From assembly GCA_021818645.1 (NCBI GenBank), contig JAKATS010000243.1, positions 1 through 5,564 of the forward strand: a DNA stretch of 5,564 nt. The letters are read 5' to 3'. Within the stretch, counting starts at the first letter, position 1. The number at the start of each line of letters is the position of its first letter. The notes under the pieces were generated by a model, which was not told the origin of the DNA, made no database searches, and saw only the letters and a program-made list of their open reading frames with translations. A program made the position numbers and the translations under genes. This document shows positions 1-5,175 of this stretch, in pieces. This stretch comes from Acidobacteriota bacterium. Lineage in GTDB: Bacteria; Acidobacteriota; Terriglobia; Terriglobales; SCQP01.

Positions 1-681
1 CGGGTGACGCCGGCGCATCTCTCCGCGCCCATCCCCAATCATGTGGCGATGGAAATTCTGGCGGCATTGATCATCGCGCTCTTCGCGGTCTGGATGCGGC
101 TGCGGCTTTCCGTGGACAAGCCGGGCGCCTGGCAGCACATTCTCGAGCTGTTATGGACAGGCATTGAAAGCCAGGCAGAGGAAGTGATTGGCCAGGATGC
201 GCCGCAATATCTGGGCTTTTTAATGACCCTGGCCCTGCTGATTCTGGTCGGCAACCTGATGGGCCTGATTCCGGGACTGGCCGCGCCGACAGCGCAGATC
301 ACCGTGCCTTTGGGCTGCGCCCTGGCCACGTTTGTCTATTACCACATGCAGGGCATTCGCCGGCAGGGCTGGCTGAGGTATGGAAAAACTTTTCTGGGCC
401 CCATTCCGCTGCTGGCATTTCTGATGTTGCCGATCGAGATTATCAGCCATCTGGCGCGCATCCTTTCGCTTTCCGTGCGTTTATTCGCCAATATGTTCGC
501 CGGCGATATGATCATCCAGATCATGATGGCCTTGTTTCCCCTGGCCGGGGTGGTCTTCATGACCTTTCATTTTTTTATCGCCCTGCTGCAGGCCTACATT
601 TTTGTCCTGCTGGCCATGATCTATCTGGCCGGGGCGGTGGAATCACATCACGGACCGGCGGAAGAAGCGGCCATGGCATAA
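1..681 (+). CDS. atpB: F-type ATP synthase F0 subunit a, 5' end cut by the window
   Basis: Membrane subunit a of F1F0 ATP synthase. It forms the two ion half-channels beside the c-ring and carries the essential arginine. The frame is open from base 1 (the first codon is CGG), so the true start probably lies upstream. A GTG at 4-6 would give 225 residues, short for the family, and the usual first N-terminal segment is missing. Counting from that GTG, hydrophobic helices lie near residues 16-33, 68-90, 98-115, 133-150, 170-195 and 195-213. The hallmark segment SLSVRLFANMFAGD contains the conserved Arg159, preceded by LPIEIISHLAR (Glu145, His149). The C-terminus is a short polar tail rich in His, Glu and Ala. 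atpE follows 107 bases downstream on the same strand, the usual a-then-c order. The family call is very secure; only the start is unknown. Confidence 0.96.
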   Translation, partial: RVTPAHLSAPIPNHVAMEILAALIIALFAVWMRLRLSVDKPGAWQHILELLWTGIESQAEEVIGQDAPQYLGFLMTLALLILVGNLMGLIPGLAAPTAQITVPLGCALATFVYYHMQGIRRQGWLRYGKTFLGPIPLLAFLMLPIEIISHLARILSLSVRLFANMFAGDMIIQIMMALFPLAGVVFMTFHFFIALLQAYIFVLLAMIYLAGAVESHHGPAEEAAMA

Positions 682-788
682 GTTTGCAGTGCCCGATGGC
701 GTGAGCCCCGAATCCTGCGCGGTCCGGGGAACCACCTCCCAAAGGGATTTCATAACCCGGGCGCGGCCGTTCCGCGAAGGAGAAATGT
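682..788 (+). promoter_or_regulatory. atpB-atpE intercistronic region with hairpin potential and the atpE ribosome binding site
   Basis: This 107-base gap is long for an operon. By eye it can form three short hairpins: CCCCG (706-710) with CGGGG (725-729); TCCC-AAA-GGGA (737-747); and CGCGG (762-766) with CCGCG (772-776). The last ends exactly where the ribosome binding site GAAGGAGA (776-783) begins, six bases before the ATG at 789. In E. coli the atpB-atpE gap raises translation of atpE, because many c subunits are needed per enzyme; a similar role here is an inference. An internal promoter or an RNA sensor is also possible. No clear -35/-10 pair was seen. Confidence 0.45.
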
Positions 789-1106
789 ATGCGTCGTTAT
801 TGGCAATCGTTTTTGATACTGGCCGCAATTTTGCTCGCGGCTACCCCATTATTCGGTCAAACCTCCGGGGCAGCCGCCGCTTCCGGGTCCGTGGCAAGCT
901 GGGTGCCGATCGGGGCCGGCATTGGCATGGGTATCGCCTCCGGGCTGTGCGGCATCGGACAGGGCATGGCCACGTCCGGCGCTTCCGAGGCCCTGGCCCG
1001 CAATCCCGGCGCGGCCGCCGGCATTCGTTTTTCGCTGATTCTGGGCCTGGTGCTGATTGAATCGCTGGCCCTGTACACGTTTGTCATCATACTGATGAAG
1101 ACATAG
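789..1106 (+). CDS. atpE: F-type ATP synthase F0 subunit c, with an N-terminal signal-like extension
   Basis: Proteolipid that forms the rotating c-ring and carries ions across the membrane. The product is 105 residues, longer than the usual 75-90, because of an N-terminal extension: Arg2-Arg3, a hydrophobic stretch (about 8-22) and PLFGQ, then a small-residue linker (25-37). This resembles a signal peptide or an extra membrane segment. The mature part is a classic helical hairpin: helix 1 about 40-68 (GIGMGIASGLCGIGQG), polar loop ARNPG (70-74), helix 2 about 79-103. The ion-binding carboxylate is Glu91. Gln58, Ser92 and Tyr96 sit where Na+-binding c subunits have ligands; Leu93 replaces the Thr of the Ilyobacter protein. 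The ATG at 789 was chosen over the ATG at 785 because only its frame encodes the c subunit and GGAG lies six bases upstream. Confidence 0.96.
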   Translation: MRRYWQSFLILAAILLAATPLFGQTSGAAAASGSVASWVPIGAGIGMGIASGLCGIGQGMATSGASEALARNPGAAAGIRFSLILGLVLIESLALYTFVIILMKT

Positions 1107-1130
1107 CCGGAATCAAGTCTGGAATGGAAA

Positions 1131-1163
1131 AAAGGGCGGCTGCCGCAACGGTGGCCGCCCTTT
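1131..1163. terminator. Bidirectional intrinsic terminator between convergent atpE and the pseudouridine synthase
   Basis: AAAGGGCGGC (1131-1140) is a perfect 10-base match to GCCGCCCTTT (1154-1163). The stem can extend inward by TGCC/GGTG with two wobble pairs, leaving the loop GCAAC (1145-1149). Read on the minus strand the stem is followed by a run of T (complement of A 1128-1133), a good terminator for the pseudouridine synthase. Read on the plus strand it ends in TTTA then GATTTG, a weaker tail, probably serving atpE. The TAA of the minus-strand gene (1162-1164) overlaps the stem. Confidence 0.85.
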
Positions 1164-1920
1164 AGATTTGATCGGGACGGATTCTGCGAAACTCGCCGGG
1201 AGGCAGATCCGCCAGCTCTAATTTGCCGATACGGGTTCGCACCAGCTTTAAAACCGTATGGCCCAACGCATCGAGCATACGCCGCACCTGCCGGTTTTTG
1301 CCTTCAGTGATAGTGATCTCCAGACGGCAGAAGCGGCCATTATCGCCCAGATATTGAATCTGGGCAGGACCGCTGCGCTCGCCCCGGCCCAGGTCCACTC
1401 CCTGGCGGAGGCGCGCCAGACCGGCTTCATCCACGATCGCGTTCACTTTTACCAGGTAAGTCTTGGGCACCTTGGTGGCGGGCTGGGTGATGCGCTCGGC
1501 GAAGATACTGTCGTTGGTCAATAGCAATAGTCCGCTGCTGTCGAGATCGAGACGGCCGACAGGAAACAGCCATTTGCCTTCCTGCCCCAGGTTGAGCTTG
1601 CGGGCGATGAGATCGTAAACGGTGGCGCGGCCGCGGGAGTCGCCATGAGCGGTGAGCACGCCTTTGGGTTTATGCATGGCCCAATACTGGCGGGGCGCAT
1701 TTTTCAAGCGCCGGCCGTCCAGCCGCAGATTCGGTTCCCTCGCTTCCACCCAGGTCAACGGCTCAGTGACGCGCCGGCCGTGCAGGCTGACCCGGCCGGC
1801 TCGGATCGCCTCAGCCGCCTGGGCGCGCGACATGAGACCGCTGCGGGACAGAAGACGGTCGAGCGTAAGTTCGGGTTTGTGCCGGCGCGCGGGTTTTTGC
1901 CGGTGAGAAGTTGAAGTCAT
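1162..1920 (-). CDS. RsuA/RluB-family rRNA pseudouridine synthase
   Basis: Cytoplasmic enzyme that isomerises a specific uridine in ribosomal RNA to pseudouridine. From the ATG at 1918-1920 the product is 252 residues. A basic tail (1-17) leads into an S4 RNA-binding domain (about 18-55, LTLDRLLSRSGLMSRAQAAE). The catalytic domain follows, with KPKGVLTAHGDSRGRATVYD near 84-103 and the signature GRLDLDSSGLLLLTND (122-137), where Asp125 is the expected catalytic aspartate. The C-terminal GKNRQVRRMLDALGH (207-221) is also diagnostic. Sequence alone does not separate RluB (23S), RluE/RluF and RsuA (16S); the length and the S4 domain favour RluB-like. The frame stays open to 2052 with an upstream ATG at 1975-1977, but the extra residues are Cys- and Phe-rich, unlike the family, and would run into larB. 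No strong ribosome binding site precedes the chosen start. Confidence 0.93.
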   Translation of the reverse strand: MTSTSHRQKPARRHKPELTLDRLLSRSGLMSRAQAAEAIRAGRVSLHGRRVTEPLTWVEAREPNLRLDGRRLKNAPRQYWAMHKPKGVLTAHGDSRGRATVYDLIARKLNLGQEGKWLFPVGRLDLDSSGLLLLTNDSIFAERITQPATKVPKTYLVKVNAIVDEAGLARLRQGVDLGRGERSGPAQIQYLGDNGRFCRLEITITEGKNRQVRRMLDALGHTVLKLVRTRIGKLELADLPPGEFRRIRPDQI

Positions 1921-2002
1921 CGCAGGCACGTGAACAATGCAGCAAAACCAGAATAACGTGAATTGCGGGATGAACATTGCCGGGCTGCGGCACAATAGGG
2001 AA
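1921..2002. promoter_or_regulatory. Divergent intergenic region between the pseudouridine synthase gene and larB
   Basis: The two genes run away from each other, so promoters for both should lie here or inside the 5' ends. If larB starts at the GTG at 2003 the gap is 82 bases; with the ATG at 1937 it shrinks to 16. The stretch is AT-richer than its flanks. CACAAT (1991-1996) is a possible weak -10 box for larB, without a well-spaced -35. No convincing operator or inverted repeat was found, so this entry rests on gene orientation. Confidence 0.3.
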
Positions 2003-2782
2003 GTGCAACCGGAACGACTGAGGCAACTGCTGGAACAGGTGGCGGCGGGCAAGATTACGCCGGCGCGGGCGCAAACCGAACTGCGGCAATTACCGTTTGA
2101 AAATCTCGGCTTCGCCCAGGTGGATCATCACCGCGCTCTGCGCAACGGGGCGGCCGAGGTGATTTTCGCCGAAGGTAAAACCCCGCGGCAGGTGGTGGCG
2201 ATTGCCGCCGCGCTGCGGCGCAAGCAGGCCAAGCTTTTAATTACCAGGGCTACGCCGGCAATTGCGCGGGCAGTAAAGCGGCGCTGGCCGCAAGCCCGCT
2301 ATTACCCCGCATCGGGGATCATCGGCTGGCGCACGGAGGGCAAAAAAAATAAATCCGCGGCGCGCATGCCGGTGCTGATCGTTTCCGCCGGAACCAGCGA
2401 TCATCCGGTCGCGGAAGAAGCGATGCTGACCGCGGAGGCCCTGGGCTGCCGCACCGAGTTGATTCAGGATGTGGGGGTCGCCGGCCTGCACCGGCTGCTG
2501 GCGTACGTGCCCAGATTGCAGCAGGCGGGGGTGGTGATCGTGGTGGCGGGCATGGAAGGGGCGCTGCCCAGCGTGGTCGGCGGCCTCACGCAGGCGCCGG
2601 TGATCGCGGTGCCCACCCGCATCGGCTATGGAACCGGACTGCATGGCGTAGGCGCATTGATGGGCATGCTGAATGCCTGCGCTTCAAATGTGGTCACGGT
2701 CAATATTGATAACGGTTTTGGCGCTGGATACGTGGCCGCGCAGATCATGCGACTGGCCGGTACAGATCAGGCAAAGCAATAA
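2003..2782 (+). CDS. larB: LarB: pyridinium-3,5-biscarboxylic acid mononucleotide synthase (nickel-pincer cofactor pathway)
   Basis: LarB carboxylates the pyridine ring of nicotinic acid adenine dinucleotide and hydrolyses its phosphoanhydride. The product is then processed by LarE and LarC into the nickel-pincer cofactor of lactate racemase-type enzymes. From the GTG at 2003 there are 259 residues. The N-terminal LarB motif FENLGFAQVDHHRALRNG (32-49) and EVIFAEGKTP (52-61) are clear. The PurE-like domain follows: VSAGTSDHPVAEEA (127-140), VAGMEGALPSVVGGL (181-195), and LNACASNVVTVNIDNGFGAG (223-242). Cys226 matches the position of the reactive cysteine reported for lactobacillar LarB (from memory). 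The GTG start gives the usual family N-terminus (PERLRQLLEQVAAG), but AGGG is only two bases upstream; in-frame ATGs at 1937 and 1970 also lack good binding sites. Neither larC nor larE is in the window. Older annotations call such proteins AIR carboxylase-like. Confidence 0.93.
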   Translation: MQPERLRQLLEQVAAGKITPARAQTELRQLPFENLGFAQVDHHRALRNGAAEVIFAEGKTPRQVVAIAAALRRKQAKLLITRATPAIARAVKRRWPQARYYPASGIIGWRTEGKKNKSAARMPVLIVSAGTSDHPVAEEAMLTAEALGCRTELIQDVGVAGLHRLLAYVPRLQQAGVVIVVAGMEGALPSVVGGLTQAPVIAVPTRIGYGTGLHGVGALMGMLNACASNVVTVNIDNGFGAGYVAAQIMRLAGTDQAKQ

Positions 2783-2835
2783 GCTTCGCATAGCTGCGTT
2801 GGCTTAGACTGTCGTCTGGAAGCAGTAAAAAATAA
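2783..2835. other. Short gap between convergent larB and galK, no clear terminator
   Basis: Two genes end facing each other across 53 bases. A small hairpin is possible at 2804-2819 (TTAGAC-TGTC-GTCTGG, with two wobble pairs) and a weaker one at 2787-2798 (CGCA-TAGC-TGCG). Neither is followed by a T-run on either strand. A T-rich run does lie just after the galK stop on the minus strand (complement of 2827-2833), but no strong stem precedes it. Termination here is therefore unresolved. Confidence 0.35.
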
Positions 2836-4005
2836 TTAACGCAATTCTTCGCAGCCGGCAGCGGCGGGCGTGGCGATGATTTCGGCTTCCAGCCCGGAGG
2901 CCTGGGCATAGGCTTGAGCCGTGGCGCTGCGAAACGAATCCACCAGGTTGGGGCGCACCAGGTTGACGGTACACCCGCCAAAGCCGCCGCCGGTCATGCG
3001 CCCGGCCAGAAACCCCGGCGCCGCTTCAGCCGCAGCGACCATGAGGTCGAGTTCCCGGCAGGAAATTTCGTAATCATCGCGCATGCTGGCGTGGGAAGCG
3101 GCAAACAGGCGATGTAAACGGGCAAAGTTACCCTCATGAAAGGCCCGCACCGCATCCTGAACGCGCTGATTCTCGGTGACGATATGACGGCATCGGCGGA
3201 AGACCACCGGCGTCAGCTCCGACTGATGCGCATTGAGTTCCGCGAGGGTTACATCCCGCAGGCTGGCGATTTCAGGCCGATCACGGCGCAGCAGATCTAC
3301 ACCTATTTCGCATTCCTTCCGGCGCTGGTTATATTCCGAGCCGGCCAATTCGTGTTTGACCCCGGTATTACAGACCACCAGGGCGCAGCCGGCGGGCAGG
3401 GCAACCAGTTCCCATTCCAGATTGCGGCAGTCGAGGCGGAGGGCGTGCCCGGCGCGGGCAAAGGTGCTGATGAATTGATCCATGACGCCGGATTGAGTGC
3501 CCGCGAAAGCGTGTTCGGCATGCTGGCCGGCCCGCACCAGATGCAGAGGATCGAAGGGCGCGCCGGACAAGGCGGCCAGGGCCAGGCCGGTGGAAATTTC
3601 CAGCGCGGCGGAGGAGCTGAGCCCAGCTCCGTGGGGGACCTCGCTGGTGACAAAAAGATCGGCGCCCTGCAGGGACAAACCCTGGGCCTGCAGGCCATCC
3701 GCGACACCCGCCAGATAATTACCCCAGCCGCGGATCGGCTGCAGCCGATCAAGTGAGAGGGTAAAGGTTTCCGGAAATTGCGCGCTGGACATTCGCAATT
3801 CGCGGCCGGCGCGCGGCCGCGCGGCGGCATACGTATAGCGGTCAATGGCGGCAGGCAGGACAAAACCCAGATTGTAGTCGGTATGTTCGCCGATCAGGTT
3901 GACGCGTCCGGGAGCGCGAAACAAGCGCACGGGACCGCCCAGCCGGGCGCTGGCCATTTCCCGCACGGCTGCGGGAGTCTGCGGCTGAGGTAAAGCCAGG
4001 CTCAT
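2836..4005 (-). CDS. galK: Galactokinase
   Basis: GHMP-family kinase that phosphorylates alpha-D-galactose to galactose 1-phosphate with ATP, the entry step of the Leloir pathway, in the cytoplasm. At 389 residues it is full length for the bacterial enzyme. The galactokinase signature GRVNLIGEHTDY is at 33-44: Arg34 is the expected catalytic arginine, and Glu40, His41 and Asp43 contact galactose. The ATP-binding GHMP motif PHGAGLSSSAALE is at 124-136. GTQSGVMDQF (169-178) holds the presumed catalytic base Asp176. The third GHMP motif MTGGGFGGCTVNLV is at 337-350. All key residues are present, so it should be active. Its ATG (4003-4005) overlaps the TGA of galT by four bases as ATGA, with CGGGAG a little upstream, so the two genes are very probably co-transcribed and translationally coupled. 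It is the last gene of the minus-strand operon. Confidence 0.97.
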   Translation of the reverse strand: MSLALPQPQTPAAVREMASARLGGPVRLFRAPGRVNLIGEHTDYNLGFVLPAAIDRYTYAAARPRAGRELRMSSAQFPETFTLSLDRLQPIRGWGNYLAGVADGLQAQGLSLQGADLFVTSEVPHGAGLSSSAALEISTGLALAALSGAPFDPLHLVRAGQHAEHAFAGTQSGVMDQFISTFARAGHALRLDCRNLEWELVALPAGCALVVCNTGVKHELAGSEYNQRRKECEIGVDLLRRDRPEIASLRDVTLAELNAHQSELTPVVFRRCRHIVTENQRVQDAVRAFHEGNFARLHRLFAASHASMRDDYEISCRELDLMVAAAEAAPGFLAGRMTGGGFGGCTVNLVRPNLVDSFRSATAQAYAQASGLEAEIIATPAAAGCEELR

Positions 4006-4985
4006 GCGCCCGCGCTCCCGATGGCATGGCGCAACTCGGCGGCCTTTTCCTCCGCCAGCGTATCGTTGATGAACGTCCCTGCGCCCGATTCGCAGCCGGC
4101 CAGATATTTCAGTCGGGTGGCGCTGCGGTACGGCGGAAGAAATTCAATATGAAAGTGAAAATACGGGTGCGAACGGCCGTCACAAGGGGACTGATGGAGC
4201 AGCATCATGTAAGGGAAAGAGAAATTAAACAGCCGGTCAAAGCCCGTGAGCACGTGCTTCAGCGCCTGGGCCCAGAGCAGAATTTCATTGTCCGTCAGCT
4301 CCAGCAGACTGCCCAGATGACGGCGCGGCAGCAGATGGGTTTCGTACGGATAGCGGGCGTAAAAGGGAATGACGGCGGTGCACGCATCGTTTTCGTGCAC
4401 TACGCGCCGGCCCTGGCTGCGTTCGCCGGCCAGTTGCGCGCAGAGCAGGCAGGCATGATGATGCCTCCAATATCTGCGCATCTGCTGCAGCTCACGGGCA
4501 GGAATGGGCGGAATATAGTCGAAGGCGTAGATCTGGCCGTGCGGGTGCGACAGGGTGACGCCGATGACCTCGCCTTTGTTTTCAAAGATCAGAACATATT
4601 GAATTTCCGGCCGCTGGCTTAATTCCTGATAGCGGTCCCGCCAGACGCGGATCAGGCGCTCGATATTGGCCACCGGCTCCTGGGCCAGCGTGGTATCGTG
4701 ACGGGGCGAATAGACCACCACCTCGCAGATGCCTTGCGCCGGCCGCACGGGGGTGAGTTTTGTTCCCCGCACCGCGGGTCGGGGCGGATGGCGGTGAAAG
4801 GAGGGAAATTTATTTTCAAAAACCGCGATTTCGAAATCGGGAAAAGGTATCTCGGTTTCCATTTTTCCCGGCTGGGTGGGGCAGAGCGGGCAATAATCGG
4901 GCGGAGGATGAAAGGTGCGGTCCTGGCGGTGCGTGGCCGTAACCACCCATTCGCCCAATAGAGGATTCCAGCGCAGTTCCGACAT
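4002..4985 (-). CDS. galT: Galactose-1-phosphate uridylyltransferase
   Basis: Second Leloir enzyme: it transfers UMP from UDP-glucose to galactose 1-phosphate through a uridylyl-histidine intermediate. From the ATG at 4983-4985 there are 327 residues. The catalytic motif is SHPHGQ (146-151), with His149 as the expected nucleophile. The structural zinc ligands appear as CPLC (Cys32, Cys35), His96 and His147. The C-terminal half carries CLLC (Cys179, Cys182), His264 and HFH (277-279), likely a second metal site. The N-terminal LRWNPLLGEWVVTATHRQDR (4-23) is a typical GalT start of domain. No ribosome binding site is visible before this ATG. Reading the same frame backwards, a TGA at 5001-5003 separates it from a 52-codon frame that resembles the extra N-terminus of many GalT proteins. 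The core is intact; the real start, or the integrity of the N-terminus, is uncertain. Confidence 0.95.
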   Translation of the reverse strand: MSELRWNPLLGEWVVTATHRQDRTFHPPPDYCPLCPTQPGKMETEIPFPDFEIAVFENKFPSFHRHPPRPAVRGTKLTPVRPAQGICEVVVYSPRHDTTLAQEPVANIERLIRVWRDRYQELSQRPEIQYVLIFENKGEVIGVTLSHPHGQIYAFDYIPPIPARELQQMRRYWRHHHACLLCAQLAGERSQGRRVVHENDACTAVIPFYARYPYETHLLPRRHLGSLLELTDNEILLWAQALKHVLTGFDRLFNFSFPYMMLLHQSPCDGRSHPYFHFHIEFLPPYRSATRLKYLAGCESGAGTFINDTLAEEKAAELRHAIGSAGA

Positions 4986-5000
4986 GGCAATGAGTGAAGA

Positions 5001-5159
5001 TCAGCTTTTGCGCGGCGATGCCGCCAGGGTTGACGGAGCCGATGGATTTTCAGTGAAGGTGTAAAGAAAAAGTTTGCGGCCGTCAGGTTTGGTCAGATCC
5101 TGCCGGTGCAGAACCGGGTTGGGAACTGGGTGAAGGGTGACGATGGCCTGCTTTTTCAT
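5001..5159 (-). CDS. Small ORF resembling the severed N-terminal extension of GalT
   Basis: A 52-codon frame starts at the ATG 5157-5159 and stops at TGA 5001-5003. It lies in exactly the same frame as galT, whose ATG begins 15 bases after the stop. Its middle reads HRQDLTKPDGRKLFLYTF (18-35). From memory, a TKPDGR-x-L-x-LY segment begins many GalT proteins about 35-40 residues before the LRW-x-P-L motif; here the spacing, counting the stop, is 39. The remainder (36-52) is a Ser/Ala/Pro-rich linker of the kind expected there. Codons look like those of neighbouring genes. It starts 16 bases after the formimidoyltransferase stop and has no visible ribosome binding site, suggesting coupled translation. 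It could be the true GalT start broken by a nonsense change or base-call error, a separate short peptide followed by re-initiation, or readthrough. Calling it GalT-derived is an inference. Confidence 0.6.
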   Translation of the reverse strand: MKKQAIVTLHPVPNPVLHRQDLTKPDGRKLFLYTFTENPSAPSTLAASPRKS

Positions 5160-5175
5160 GCGGAAATTCAGTTTA

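Noticed and set aside
700..760. Resemblance of CCGAATCC...GGGGAACCA to the core of the ydaO (c-di-AMP) riboswitch
   Set aside because: Only short fragments match. The conserved downstream parts of that riboswitch are not visible and the gap is too short for a typical copy. A covariance-model search would settle it.
689..1060. 123-codon open frame covering the atpB-atpE gap and most of atpE
   Set aside because: It is in the wrong frame over a secure atpE gene and its product is Arg/Gly-rich and unstructured, typical of an out-of-frame reading.
1921..2052. 44-residue N-terminal extension of the pseudouridine synthase
   Set aside because: It is Cys/Ser/Phe-rich, unlike the family N-terminus, and would overlap the start of larB on the other strand. 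The ATG at 1918-1920 gives a normal-length protein.
2787..2819. Intrinsic terminator after larB
   Set aside because: The stems are only 4-6 pairs with wobbles and no T-run follows on the plus strand.
3136..3756. 206-codon open frame on the plus strand inside galK
   Set aside because: It lies antisense to a fully convincing galactokinase. High GC at third positions keeps the opposite strand open, and the product matches no family I know.
4026..4622. 198-codon open frame on the plus strand inside galT
   Set aside because: It is a complementary-strand shadow of galT, with no recognisable domain.
5001..5003. TGA read as selenocysteine in GalT
   Set aside because: No selenocysteine form of GalT is known to me, the TGA falls in a linker, not at a catalytic position, and I saw no clear SECIS-like hairpin just downstream.
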